A DNA stretch of 64,000 nt. Source: Phycisphaeraceae bacterium. Its GTDB lineage: Bacteria > Planctomycetota > Phycisphaerae > Phycisphaerales > UBA1924. The stretch lies in assembly GCA_021297895.1 (NCBI GenBank), contig JAJTHN010000017.1, forward strand, positions 38,596 to 102,595. The letters are read 5' to 3'. Positions 26,563 through 35,819 of the stretch are shown piece by piece. Position 1 is the first letter of the stretch. Each line of letters begins with the position of its first letter. The position numbers and the translations under genes were made by a program. The notes under the pieces are model-generated. The model was not told the origin of the DNA. It did not search any database and saw only the letters and a list, made by a program, of their open reading frames with translations.

Positions 26563-29040
26563 TCACCCTCCGCCCGGCGGAAATCCTTCCGGCATCCACG
26601 GTTCCAGATCCGCCACTCGCGCCCGCGCTTCATCGCTCGTCGGCACGCCCCAGGCCTGAAAGAACGGCCCCAGGTTCCGCCCGGTCGCTCTGCTGAACCG
26701 CTCCATCCACTGGTCGCGCTCCGCCTGCTCGCCGCGTGGTTTCTCGGCATCCGGCAGGTCGCGATACTCCGCGAACACGCGCTTGTATGTCTCCCAGCCG
26801 AAGGCTCGCTGCATCTGGATGTACATGATGAGCGCCGTGCTCGGGTCGCCCTTCCACTTCTCGAAACTCGCCTTGTCCCGGCGCAGGTGCCTGACGATCA
26901 GCCGCTGGCGGTCTTCTTCCTTCCACCACCACCCGTCGCCGACGGGCACGCCGCAGACCGTCTCGAGCGTGTACATCGTGAACAGGTTCACCGTGACCTC
27001 GCCCGTGCCGTCGAAGGTCCACAAAGGCGACTGGTGGTTGTGCCCGAGCTCGTGGAACAGCCCCCACGCATTGCGTCCGGCCTGAAGGTCCGCCGCGTTG
27101 GTCATGAACGCCGCGGCATCAAGGTGCGTCATGATCGGATACCCCGCGTGCATGTACCCGGCCGAAATCTGCTGGTCCGCCACGAACCGCTCCGGCCGCG
27201 GCCGCTCGCGGCTGATCTGGGCCAGATCCGCCTGCGAATCGGCGATTCGGTCCCACAGCGTCATCAGTTCGGCGGGATCTTCCACGCTCGCCGCGATGCT
27301 CGATGGCACCGTCAGGATGATCTTGCCGCTCTCGAACTCCGCCCATGGCACCTCGCCGCGCTCGGCCAGCACCCGCTGCATCGCCCACGCCTGAGGCGTC
27401 GTCCGCCCGAGCACAAACCGCGGCGACTCGACCGCTCCGGCAACCGTCACGCTCCCGCTCCAAGCGCTCCGGCCGCCCCGCGCCGGCTGCCCGTTGCCCC
27501 TGGCCGCCGGAACATCGATGTAGATCAGCCCGCCGAAAGCGCTGGTGATCTCCACGCTGGGGCCATCCAGCGGCCTTGAGACCACAACGCTCGGCGAGCG
27601 CGTCCACTTCTCATGATGGAAGTTGCGATCATCGTGCGCACCGATCTGCACCCGCACGCCCGCCTTCTTGGCCGCCGAGGCGTCGGCGTCGCTCATCGTC
27701 AGCCTGATCGTCCCGCCCGGCGGTGCGTACAGGCCCGTGCTGCGCCAGCCGTGGGCATCGCTGTCGATCTCCAGCGTCCGCGTGATCCGCTCCGCACCCT
27801 CGCCCACGGCGCCGGGGAACGCCGCCGCGGCGGGGTGTGCCGCGACCGCGGCGCCCCGCGAACTCTGCGACTCGAGTTCCCGCAGTTGCAGGGTCAGCAG
27901 CACGCGATCCAGCCCGCGCTCCGGGCCCATGGGCGAGTCGGCGCTGAGCGACAGGCCGTCGCCCCGCTCGGCCATCAACGCCGCGAGCCGAGGCCGAAGG
28001 TATGGATCGTCATCCTGCGCCGCGACCGCGGCCAGTTCCACGCTCGCCGAGGCCTGCTTGAGACGACGGACCTGCCCCTTGTCGGTCTTGCCCGGCTTTG
28101 CGCTGCGCTCGCCGCGCGTGCCCATGAGCAGGTCCAGTGCACTCCCGGCGTGCAGTTCGCGGTCGGCGATGTTCACTCCGGCTCCATCCGGGCCGGCCTG
28201 CCCCTGTGCGCCATCGGCCGCTGGCGCGATGTAGCCCTTCTGCCCCGTCCGCTCGAGCGTGCCATCGGCCCAGGCAATGCCCGCATCGCGCAGGAGCATG
28301 TTGCCGGGGTGCTGCTGCAAGGTCTTGCCCGGGTTGAGTTGCAGCCACCCCCAGCCCAGCCCGCCGATCACCAGCCCCATGCCGCGCTCGCTCGCCGCGA
28401 CCACCGCCGTGCGCACGCTCGGCGTGATCGACCCTTGGCCGATGACCAGCACCCGCACGCTCGACAGCCGATCGGCGGTCACATCAGCCGGACGCGCGGT
28501 GGCCACACGCCACCCTTCGCTCCGGATGTGCTCGGCCAGTTCGCGGTTGTCGATCACCAGCACCTCGCCCGGCGCGGCCTTGGGTTCGGGGGCCGCGTCG
28601 GTCTCTGTCGATACCCAGCGCAGAGCGTTGGCGAGCAGCCGCCCGGTGTCGCCCACCTTCAGCGTGTCGGCGGACAGGTACCCCGTGTGCCCGAACGCCA
28701 CCACGCGGCCCTTGCCCAGCACACCCGCCGCGACCACCGGCGCAGCACCGGTCCGGAAGCCCCCCAGCACCACCGCCCCGCTTGTCGGCGACATGACCGC
28801 CAGCGGCCCGGGCACACCCGGCGCGGCGATCTCCGACACGCCTTGGAGCAGCGACGACCGCGCGCGAGCCAAAAAGTCCCCCGGTTCCTCAGCCGCGGCG
28901 GGCGTCGCGGGCTTCTCGGGCAGCGGCCCGCCCTGCCCCGCCGCGCATGTTGCCGGGCACGCAAGCCCCGCAGTGACAAAGACGAACATCAATGCTCGGG
29001 CCGCCAAGACCACGCGGCGAACGTATTGAGGGTGACGCAT
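26563..29040 (-). CDS. Secreted M60-type zinc metallopeptidase
   Basis: An 825-aa exported protein: a signal peptide (hydrophobic ALMFVFVTAGLACPATCAAG), a long N-terminal part with a Rossmann-like stretch (VLVIDNRELAEH, VLVIGQGSITP), a beta-rich middle and a C-terminal peptidase region. The zinc motif HELGHNHQ lies near residue 660, followed about 15 residues later by the Glu of GTGEVTVN, as in M60/enhancin-type gluzincins that act on glycoproteins. The ATG start has a TAGACT box 6 nt upstream. Probably degrades glycosylated host or environmental protein; the substrate is not known. Confidence 0.85.
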   Translation of the reverse strand: MRHPQYVRRVVLAARALMFVFVTAGLACPATCAAGQGGPLPEKPATPAAAEEPGDFLARARSSLLQGVSEIAAPGVPGPLAVMSPTSGAVVLGGFRTGAAPVVAAGVLGKGRVVAFGHTGYLSADTLKVGDTGRLLANALRWVSTETDAAPEPKAAPGEVLVIDNRELAEHIRSEGWRVATARPADVTADRLSSVRVLVIGQGSITPSVRTAVVAASERGMGLVIGGLGWGWLQLNPGKTLQQHPGNMLLRDAGIAWADGTLERTGQKGYIAPAADGAQGQAGPDGAGVNIADRELHAGSALDLLMGTRGERSAKPGKTDKGQVRRLKQASASVELAAVAAQDDDPYLRPRLAALMAERGDGLSLSADSPMGPERGLDRVLLTLQLRELESQSSRGAAVAAHPAAAAFPGAVGEGAERITRTLEIDSDAHGWRSTGLYAPPGGTIRLTMSDADASAAKKAGVRVQIGAHDDRNFHHEKWTRSPSVVVSRPLDGPSVEITSAFGGLIYIDVPAARGNGQPARGGRSAWSGSVTVAGAVESPRFVLGRTTPQAWAMQRVLAERGEVPWAEFESGKIILTVPSSIAASVEDPAELMTLWDRIADSQADLAQISRERPRPERFVADQQISAGYMHAGYPIMTHLDAAAFMTNAADLQAGRNAWGLFHELGHNHQSPLWTFDGTGEVTVNLFTMYTLETVCGVPVGDGWWWKEEDRQRLIVRHLRRDKASFEKWKGDPSTALIMYIQMQRAFGWETYKRVFAEYRDLPDAEKPRGEQAERDQWMERFSRATGRNLGPFFQAWGVPTSDEARARVADLEPWMPEGFPPGGG

Positions 29041-29046
29041 CGGCCC

Positions 29047-29052
29047 AGTCTA
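29047..29052 (-). promoter_or_regulatory. -10-like box TAGACT before peptidase
   Basis: TAGACT on the minus strand followed by 6 nt and the ATG at 29040. No Shine-Dalgarno. Same layout as the 7092 gene. Confidence 0.45.
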
Positions 29053-29204
29053 CCGACCGTTGCACCGAGTCCAGGTCACGTCCCAGTATCCGTGCACGGA
29101 ATATCGAAACATTGCGCGCTCGGTGCCCCTCGACTCATGCCAAGGGCCGTCATCGTCGGCACGTTCCGCACCGGCCACCCGCGCAGACTCGGCGCCGATT
29201 CAAC

Positions 29205-30677
29205 ATGCTGGTCGAAGTTGAACCCGGCCCCGCGCGCGGGCCGATGACTGGGATCATGGTCGATGAACTTCCGAAGCAGCAGTCCCGCGAGCCCGCCAGC
29301 ATGCCCGCCGCCACCATGGCTCGGCCAGTCCGTACCGCGGGCTCCGCGTACGCGTCACTCTGGCGGCTGGACCCCGCGGTGACCTTCCTGAACCACGGGT
29401 CGTACGGCGCGGTCCCAGAGAGTGTGCGTGCCGAGCACGCCGAGATCCGGGCCCGCATGGAGCGCGAGCCTGTGCGGTTCTTCAAGGTGGACCTCGAGCG
29501 CTTGATGGATGAGGCTCGCGAGGCGATCGGGCGGTTCATCGACTGCGACCCGATGTGCCTCGCGCCCGTGGCCAACGCGACCATCGCGCTGTGCACGGTC
29601 TTTGCCAACATCGACTTCCGCCCTGGCGACGAGGTCGTCGTGACCGACCACGAGTATTCCTCGGGCGTGAACGAACTCCAGCGCATCGCCGCGAAGACCG
29701 GCATCCGCATCGTGACAGCGAGGATTCCGTTCCCCGCGCCGAGTTCCGACTGGATCACCCGAGCGGTGGAGGACTGCCTGACCAGCCGCACGCGCCTGGT
29801 GATGGTCAGCCAGATCACCAGTTGCACATCCCTGATCCTCCCGGTCAAGGACATCGTCGAGCGCTGCCGAGCCCGCGGCATCGACACGCTCGTCGACGGA
29901 ACCCACGCGCCGGGGCAGATCCCCGTCTCGGTCCGCGATATCGACCCGACGTACTTCGTCGGCAGCGGGCACAAGTGGATGTGCGCCCCCAAGGGCACGG
30001 GCTTCATGTACGTTCACCCCTCCCGACAGGCCTCGTTCCGCACGCTGGCCCTCTCCAGCCGCGCGGCGAAGGTCCGCCATGACCGCGCCCTGTTCCTGCG
30101 CGACTTTGACTACATGGGCACCGACGACTATTCGAACATCCTGGCCATGGTCCCGGCGATGCGCTTCATCGCGACGCTGATGAGCGACCAGACCCCCGGC
30201 ACGAGCGCCGATATGCCGTCGGCATCATCCGCCAGCGCGCCCGCCGCCGGCGGAGAATCCGCGGCCCTCGATCGCCTTTACGCCGCGAATCACGAGCTTG
30301 TCCTGCGCGGGCGCGACATCGTCGCCGCCGCGATCGCGCCGTTCCTCGGCCCTCGCGCCCCGCTGCTCAACCCGCCCGCTCGCGAGGACCGCGTCGCCCG
30401 CGGCACCGGGAGCATGACCACGCTCGTCCTCCCCGATGAGCCCGCCGGCACCCCCGTGCGCCCGACCCTGTACGACGACCCGCTGCAGGATGCGCTGGTC
30501 GAGCGTCACGCGATCGTCGTGCCCATCTGGCGCTTCAGCGCGACGAATCAGCGTGTGCTCCGCATCAGCGCGCAGGTGTACAACTCCATCGAGCAGTATC
30601 ACGCCCTGGCCAGCGCGCTGACACACGAACTCGCCCGCGAAATCGACCTCGCCGGCGGCATCGGCCCCCGGGCGTGA
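29205..30677 (+). CDS. Class V aminotransferase (isopenicillin-N epimerase-like)
   Basis: PLP enzyme of the class V fold, similar to proteins called isopenicillin-N epimerase or hercynylcysteine sulfoxide lyase. Motifs are FLNHGSYGAVP near the N-terminus, VVVTDHEYSSGVN, LVDGTHAPGQIP (Asp binding PLP) and the lysine in GSGHKWMCAPKG. The C-terminal domain contains an Ala/Ser-rich insertion. The start is uncertain: ATG 29205 gives 490 aa, and ATGs at 29244 and 29256 are alternatives. The substrate cannot be inferred; there is no neighbouring pathway gene. Confidence 0.83.
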   Translation: MLVEVEPGPARGPMTGIMVDELPKQQSREPASMPAATMARPVRTAGSAYASLWRLDPAVTFLNHGSYGAVPESVRAEHAEIRARMEREPVRFFKVDLERLMDEAREAIGRFIDCDPMCLAPVANATIALCTVFANIDFRPGDEVVVTDHEYSSGVNELQRIAAKTGIRIVTARIPFPAPSSDWITRAVEDCLTSRTRLVMVSQITSCTSLILPVKDIVERCRARGIDTLVDGTHAPGQIPVSVRDIDPTYFVGSGHKWMCAPKGTGFMYVHPSRQASFRTLALSSRAAKVRHDRALFLRDFDYMGTDDYSNILAMVPAMRFIATLMSDQTPGTSADMPSASSASAPAAGGESAALDRLYAANHELVLRGRDIVAAAIAPFLGPRAPLLNPPAREDRVARGTGSMTTLVLPDEPAGTPVRPTLYDDPLQDALVERHAIVVPIWRFSATNQRVLRISAQVYNSIEQYHALASALTHELAREIDLAGGIGPRA

Positions 30678-30763
30678 GTCCACCGGGCCTGCGATCGGCG
30701 AACGCCGGACCGATCCCGCGCCGCGCCGCCGGGTCCGCTGCATCCGTCCGCATGGCGGGCCGA

Positions 30764-30769
30764 TACACT
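30764..30769 (+). promoter_or_regulatory. -10-like box TACACT before gspF
   Basis: TACACT ends 8 nt before the ATG at 30778, with no Shine-Dalgarno between them. A leaderless-type start. Confidence 0.45.
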
Positions 30770-30777
30770 CAACGGCT

Positions 30778-31989
30778 ATGCCTACGGGTCTGGAAACTCG
30801 GACGTTTCTCGTGCAGGCCTCGCGGCCCGGCGGGGGCACTACGTTCAGGCTCCGCGAGGCACAGAGCCGGGCGGCGCTGGCGGGAGATCTGCGTCGCGAG
30901 AAACTGCTGCTGGTCAAGGCCCTGGCGCTGCCCGCATGGGTCGGGCGCGGGTCGGCGACGCTGCCGGTCAAGGACCAGGTCGTGCTCAACGAGCAACTCG
31001 GCCACCTGCTCGCCCGCGGCGTGCCGCTGGTCGAAGCGCTCGAGGTCGTCACCGGCACCGTCACTCCTGCATCGCGCCCGGTGATCGAACTCATGCGTCA
31101 GCGCGTCAGCGCCGGCTCGAGCTTCGCCGATGCCTGCCGGAGCACGGGCGTGTTCGATGATGTCACCGTCGCGGTGTACCGGGCCGCGGAGCGCACGGGC
31201 GACCTGGCCGGCTCGGCCAAGCAGTTGGCCGTGACCGCTCGCCGGGCGATGGCCCTCCGCGGCGGCGCGCTGACGATGCTGGCGTACCCGCTGGTCACGC
31301 TGGCGGTCTGCTTCCTCGTCGCGTTCGTGATGATCGTCTTCATCGTGCCGACGATGGTCGACTCGCTGCTGCAGAGCGACGGCGCCAACATCCCCTGGTT
31401 CACGCGCGCGATGGCCGCCACCGGCTCGTTCATCAACGACTTCCTGCCGTTCTTCCTTCTGGGCTTCTTCGGGCTCGTGACGCTGCTGATCATCTCACGC
31501 AAGGCCATCGCCGCCGTGGCGCTGCGGGCCATGCGCGCCGCGCCGCTCTTCGGGCCGGTGCTGCTGGCGCAGGAGAGCGCACGGTTCTTCTCGACCCTCG
31601 CGGCGATGACCCGCTCGGGCGTGCCCCTGGCCGATGCGCTGGGCACCGCCAACCAGGCCATCGGCCACCCGCGCCTCCGCTCGCAAATGGAGCGGCTGCG
31701 CACGCGGCTGGTCGAGGGCGGCGTGCTGCGTGTGCTCATCGATCAGGTCGATGCGCTCCCGCTGGCCACGCGCCGACTGCTCATCGCCGCGGAGCGATCC
31801 GGCGATCTCGACGCGGCGTTCAACTCCCTCGCGTCGGACATGACCGATGAGGTCGAGCGCCGCAGCGCGCGGCTCATGGCCCTGCTCCAGCCCGTGCTGA
31901 TCATCTTCATGTTCACCGTCGTCGGCTCGATCATCCTCTCGCTGCTGATCCCGATGATCAATTCCACGGGGCAAATCGGCGGCCCCTGA
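30778..31989 (+). CDS. gspF: GspF/PilC-type inner-membrane secretion protein
   Basis: A 403-aa platform protein of type II secretion or type IV pili. It shows the duplicated T2SSF domain: a first helical domain (LNEQLGHLLARGVPLVEALE), a membrane pair (LVTLAVCFLVAFVMIVFIVP and LPFFLLGFFGLVTLLII), a second domain (FFSTLAAMTRSGVPLADALG) and a C-terminal membrane helix (FMFTVVGSIILSLLIPMI). It would work with the GspE-type ATPase at the left edge and the pseudopilins at 52-54 kb, although they are not in one operon. Confidence 0.92.
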   Translation: MPTGLETRTFLVQASRPGGGTTFRLREAQSRAALAGDLRREKLLLVKALALPAWVGRGSATLPVKDQVVLNEQLGHLLARGVPLVEALEVVTGTVTPASRPVIELMRQRVSAGSSFADACRSTGVFDDVTVAVYRAAERTGDLAGSAKQLAVTARRAMALRGGALTMLAYPLVTLAVCFLVAFVMIVFIVPTMVDSLLQSDGANIPWFTRAMAATGSFINDFLPFFLLGFFGLVTLLIISRKAIAAVALRAMRAAPLFGPVLLAQESARFFSTLAAMTRSGVPLADALGTANQAIGHPRLRSQMERLRTRLVEGGVLRVLIDQVDALPLATRRLLIAAERSGDLDAAFNSLASDMTDEVERRSARLMALLQPVLIIFMFTVVGSIILSLLIPMINSTGQIGGP

Positions 31990-32050
31990 TCCCGCGAGCG
32001 ATCGCCAGTGCGCCCCGGTGCGCTCGGCGCGGGCGGCTCGTCCGGTGATC

Positions 32051-32089
32051 GCAAAAACGAACAGGGCCCGGCGTGGTGCCGGGCCCTGT
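32051..32089 (-). terminator. Terminator of the second PEP-CTERM gene
   Basis: A 12-bp perfect stem ACAGGGCCCGGC / GCCGGGCCCTGT with loop GTGGT. On the minus strand it is followed by TCGTTTTTGC. It faces the minus-strand exported-protein gene ending at 32134; on the plus strand there is no T run for gspF. Confidence 0.85.
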
Positions 32090-32133
32090 GTGCATGAACA
32101 GATCTGCGATGCTGTGCGTCCGAGCCCGGTGGC

Positions 32134-33105
32134 TCAGGCGCGGCGGCGACGCGAGGCGACCAGACCGCCCAGGCCAAGGATGGCCGCGGCGGACGGTGTC
32201 GGGACGACCTCGAAGGAGTAGAACGCGATCTCGCCCGCGCCGGTGCCGTTGGTGGCGGTGAACACGTCGCCGTTGAGGCGAAGAGCCTGCTCGCTGGCAG
32301 AGCGGCTGAGCGCGTCGTTGCGGTACAGCGAGCCGGCATTGTTGGCGTCGAGCTGCTGAGGCGCGTTGCCGATGCCACCGGCGGAGAAGAACGGGCTGCC
32401 GGCGGTCGCGTTGTAGGACGTGCTGTGCGCGAGCTGCGTCACGACGTTGGCGATGCCGACGTAGTAGCGGCCAACCGGGAGGTTGCCGGTCCAGGTGGCG
32501 CGGTTGTCGTTCACGGCGCCGTTGTCGTTGGCGCCGATCAGGTTGAACGACGCGTCATAGATCACGATGTCGGTGTTCACCGCCGAGGTGTGGCCGCTGG
32601 ACAGCGTGATCGCGGCCGAGCCGCCGATCGCGTTGATCGAGCCGATGTCCCGCGGAGTGATGGCGGCCTGAGCGAGTGTCAGCGTGTAGTTCGTGGAGCC
32701 ACTTCCGCTGACGCGCGAGGCGCGGATCGACAGGTCGGACTGGTCGCCGATGGTGTACCAAACCAGCGAGGAGCGGATCGAACCGGTGAGATCGACGTCG
32801 CCAGCGACGAAGCCGCGGTTGACGCCGCGAACGTTCATGCCCGACAGGACCGACGACGTCAGCGTGTTGCGCGTGATCTTGGGCAGACCCGCACCGGCAA
32901 TGTTCGTCGTGCGGACGCGGAAGTAGTCCGGATCCGTCGAGAAGTTGTTCGTCGTTCCCGTGATCGTGTCGCCGGCCGTCATCGGGCCGACAAGGTTCGC
33001 CGTGGCCTTGGTGTTGTTGCTCTCGGTCTCGGGGAACGCCGCGGCCATCGCCGAGCCGGCCAGACCAAGAACCATCATCGCGGAAAGGGCAGTCGTCGTC
33101 TTCAT
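32134..33105 (-). CDS. Exported protein with PTP-type PEP-CTERM tail
   Basis: A 323-aa exported protein with a signal peptide (TTALSAMMVLGLAGSAMAAA). The mature part is an Asn/Thr/Gly-rich beta protein starting FPETESNNTKATAN, as in bacterial pre-peptidase-like domains. The C-terminal sorting signal is VPTPSAAAILGLGGLVASRR plus Arg residues. The ATG has GAGGAG 6 nt upstream. It has a leader with an attenuator-like hairpin and its own terminator, so it is a monocistronic and probably regulated surface protein. It shares the tail design with the protein at 9017 but is otherwise different. Confidence 0.87.
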   Translation of the reverse strand: MKTTTALSAMMVLGLAGSAMAAAFPETESNNTKATANLVGPMTAGDTITGTTNNFSTDPDYFRVRTTNIAGAGLPKITRNTLTSSVLSGMNVRGVNRGFVAGDVDLTGSIRSSLVWYTIGDQSDLSIRASRVSGSGSTNYTLTLAQAAITPRDIGSINAIGGSAAITLSSGHTSAVNTDIVIYDASFNLIGANDNGAVNDNRATWTGNLPVGRYYVGIANVVTQLAHSTSYNATAGSPFFSAGGIGNAPQQLDANNAGSLYRNDALSRSASEQALRLNGDVFTATNGTGAGEIAFYSFEVVPTPSAAAILGLGGLVASRRRRA

Positions 33106-33145
33106 CGTCTCTCCTCAGCAGGTGGGCAACGCTTTCGCGATGCCG

Positions 33146-33177
33146 ATAGAAAACCCCGCCGAGCGCACGCTCGGCGG
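33146..33177 (-). promoter_or_regulatory. Attenuator-like hairpin in leader of PEP-CTERM gene
   Basis: A 10-bp inverted repeat CCGCCGAGCG / CGCTCGGCGG with two central bases. On the minus strand it is followed by GGGTTTTCTATC, a terminator form, about 50 nt before the ribosome site of the gene at 33105. A TGTATACA patch at 33261-33268 is a possible -10. The leader of about 150 nt has no recognised riboswitch family. Confidence 0.5.
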
Positions 33178-33432
33178 ACAGGGTTGGCGCTCCCGCCCAC
33201 GAGGTTGGGCAAGATCGGCCAATGCGTTGTTCAGGGGACCTCTCTCTCGCCCTGCAGGCCTGTATACACCGACCTGACGTTCAGACACTAGCCCGGCGTG
33301 GGGCGAAAGCAACGAGGACCGCACCGAATGGCACCCGGTCGCTGAATTCCCTCACGTTCGGGGGGAGATTATGCGACGTTCTTTAAGGGCTCCGCAGTTG
33401 GTTTCCCGGGTGCATCCACCCCGCGATCACGG

Positions 33433-33470
33433 TAAAAAAACGGGCGGATGGAGCATGCTCCATCCGCCCG
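33433..33470 (-). terminator. Terminator after membrane zinc protease
   Basis: A perfect 30-nt palindrome at 33441-33470 (15-bp arms starting CGGGCGGATG). On the minus strand it is followed by seven Ts. It lies 37 nt after the stop of the protease gene. The stretch from 33178 to 33432 holds no gene; it carries the leader and promoter region of the PEP-CTERM gene. Confidence 0.95.
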
Positions 33471-33506
33471 ACTCGTTGCTGCTCAGTTGCGAATCCCGTC
33501 AAGGCG

Positions 33507-34211
33507 TCACTCGCGCTGCTGCGAGGCGAGGATGATGTAGTACAGCAGCGTCATGATCGTGCCGACCGTCGCCGCGACGTACGTCAACGCCGCGGCGTTG
33601 AGCACGCGGTTCATCGCCTGCGCCTGGGCGCCAGGGGCGACCAGCTGGGTGTTGGCCAGCAGCCGCTTGGCGCGGGCAGAGGCATCGAACTCCACCGGCA
33701 GATTGATGAGCTGGAACGCGACGACAAGGCTGAACAGGGCGATGCCGCCGATGAGAATCCAGCCACCGAGGCTGCCGAGGGCGCTCGCGCCGAGCAGGCC
33801 GACCATGATCAGGATGAGCCCGGCGGTCGAGCCGACATTGGCCAGCGGCACGATGCCGTTGCGGATGACCAGCGGCGCGTAGCCGTTGGCATCCTGAATC
33901 GCGTGCCCGACCTCGTGCGCCGCGATGCCCAGAGCCGCGACGCTGCGGCCGTTGTAGACATCGGGGCTGAGGCGCAGAACCTTGGCCCGGGGGTCGTAGT
34001 GATCGCTCAGGTGGCCCGGCGTGGTCTCCACGCGGACGTTGGAGATGTTGTTGGCCTCGAGGATCATGCGGGCGGTGTCGGCACCGGTAAAGCCGCTGCT
34101 GGCAAGCACTTGGCTCGCCTGCGCGTAGGTCGCCTTCACCCGCCAGGCCGCCCACAACGACAGCAGCAGCGGCGGAATCATGAACACCAGATACAGCGTC
34201 AAACCACCCAT
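33507..34211 (-). CDS. Membrane zinc metallopeptidase, YugP/COG2738-like
   Basis: A 234-aa membrane protein with an N-terminal helix (LTLYLVFMIPPLLLSLWAAW), the zinc-protease motif AAHEVGHAIQDANGY near residue 115, and three more membrane helices in the C-terminal half. The FDASARAKRLL segment is typical of the YugP family. The ATG at 34211 has AAGGAGG 7 nt upstream, the best ribosome site seen here. Probably involved in membrane protein quality control, in line with nearby chaperones and DegP. Followed by a strong terminator. Confidence 0.9.
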   Translation of the reverse strand: MGGLTLYLVFMIPPLLLSLWAAWRVKATYAQASQVLASSGFTGADTARMILEANNISNVRVETTPGHLSDHYDPRAKVLRLSPDVYNGRSVAALGIAAHEVGHAIQDANGYAPLVIRNGIVPLANVGSTAGLILIMVGLLGASALGSLGGWILIGGIALFSLVVAFQLINLPVEFDASARAKRLLANTQLVAPGAQAQAMNRVLNAAALTYVAATVGTIMTLLYYIILASQQRE

Positions 34212-34351
34212 GACTTCAATCCTCCTTCTGCGAACACATCGGCTCGCCAATCCACCCTGATTACGAAAGATCGTAGTGCTTCGGATTTGCCTCGGCGGGA
34301 TTTGATCCCTGGAACCGGGCAAAACAAACCGTCAGTCTGTTTGTACTCGGT

Positions 34352-35404
34352 CTACCGACTCGGGGGGGTATCGGTTGAGGCTTCTCGCAGGCGTTCGAAG
34401 GCCTCGCGCTGTGCCGGGGTAAGGGTCCGAGGGCCGAGAATGCGGAGCTCGACGAGCAGGTCACCCGGATCGCCGGTGGTGCCAGCGCGGACGGGCAGGC
34501 CGCGGCCGCGGATGCGTAGCCGCTGGCCCGTGGTGCTGCCCTCGGGGATGGAGAGGGTGACGGTGCCGGTGGGGGCGGTCAGATCGACACGCGTGCCGAG
34601 CGCGGCATCCCAGGGCCAGAGGTCGAGCCGGGCGATGATGTCTTTGCCGGCCAGAGAGAAGCGATCATCGGGTTTGACGCGGATGGTCAGGCGGATGTCG
34701 CCGCGGGTGGGCTGGTTGGGCGCGCTGGCGGGGTGATGGGCGCGGAGCCGGCGCGGGGAGCCCTGGCCTCGGAGGCGGAGTTCGGCGTTGTCGGCGACGC
34801 CCGCGGGGATTTTCACGTCGATGGTGCGCGATGAGCCGTCGGGATCGTTGACGCTCAGGGAGCGCGAGCAGCCCGCGCAGGCTTCGGCGATGGAGATTTC
34901 GATGGTGGATTCGATGTCGTGCGAGGGCGATGTGGTGGGTTCGGCGGCCTGGGTGCGGAAGCCCTGAGCCGGTCCGGCCGAGCCGAAGATCGACTCGAAC
35001 ATATCGGAGAAGTCGACACCCGACGACGGATCGAAGCCGAAGGGGCCGGGGCCAGCGGGGCCTTTGCGGGCGCGGGAGCGTGGTCCCGCGGCGTAGCCGA
35101 AGGGCGTGCTGGCCGCGAAGTCGTTGACATCGCCGCCCGCCTTCTGGAAGGCCTCGGCCTGTTGCCATGCGGAGCCGAAGCGGTCGTAGAGCGCGCGGGT
35201 GCGGTCGTCCTTGAGGACCTCGTACGCGGCGGAGACGGCCTTGAACCGGGCCTCGGCGGACTTGTCCTTGTTCACATCGGGGTGGTACTGCCGAGCCAGA
35301 GCGCGATAGGCCTTCTGGATCTCGGCGCTGCTGGCCGATCGAGCGACGCCGAGGACGGCGTAGTAGTCGGAGGCATCAGAAGATGTCGGGTTTGGGCGGG
35401 GCAT
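34352..35404 (-). CDS. DnaJ-like co-chaperone (CbpA type)
   Basis: A 350-aa J-domain protein. The J domain is at residues 10-75 with the HPD motif in ARQYHPDVNKDK. Then a Gly/Pro/Phe-rich linker and two C-terminal substrate-binding beta domains (RTIDVKIPAGVADNAELRLR). The DnaJ Cys zinc finger is absent, which matches CbpA. It stimulates the ATPase of an Hsp70 such as the one at 42971. The start at 35404 (MPRPNPTSS) was chosen; an upstream ATG adds 20 residues. A TACCCT box lies 11 nt upstream. Confidence 0.9.
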   Translation of the reverse strand: MPRPNPTSSDASDYYAVLGVARSASSAEIQKAYRALARQYHPDVNKDKSAEARFKAVSAAYEVLKDDRTRALYDRFGSAWQQAEAFQKAGGDVNDFAASTPFGYAAGPRSRARKGPAGPGPFGFDPSSGVDFSDMFESIFGSAGPAQGFRTQAAEPTTSPSHDIESTIEISIAEACAGCSRSLSVNDPDGSSRTIDVKIPAGVADNAELRLRGQGSPRRLRAHHPASAPNQPTRGDIRLTIRVKPDDRFSLAGKDIIARLDLWPWDAALGTRVDLTAPTGTVTLSIPEGSTTGQRLRIRGRGLPVRAGTTGDPGDLLVELRILGPRTLTPAQREAFERLREASTDTPPSR

Positions 35405-35819
35405 GTGGCTGAGAAAGGGTACGGGGGGAACAGGGCGAACCATCGGCCGCCGCGGCGGGGACATCTCGATCAGGAGAGAAACGGCAAAGGCTGTGCCGAG
35501 CGTTCATGGCATCGGGGCGGTGGGCGTGATCCGGTGGTCTGTCAGAGTGGCAGGAAGGGGCAGTGCCGGCGGCGTGCCTGTGGCGGGCATGGTCCGGAGA
35601 ACTGCTCAGGCGTTGGGGTCGCGTTCGCGGCGGGGTCGGATGGCGTCAGGGTTGGCGCGGCGACTGAGCTTGAGAAAGTGCAGGGAATGAGGGGGCGATC
35701 GCCGCGTGTGGCGCACTGGCACGGAGTTTGTCTTTGTCATGGGCGACGACGCGGTCGCGGACGAGTGTGTCCCGAACGCGGCCGCATGTTGAACGACCAG
35801 TGTGAAAGGAGCGGATGCA
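35405..35819. other. Divergent control region between DnaJ-like and Hsp20 genes
   Basis: No gene found in about 415 nt. No CIRCE element and no convincing sigma-32-type promoter was seen; a CTTGAGAAA patch near 35668 is the only weak candidate. It probably contains the promoters of both heat-shock genes. Confidence 0.35.
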
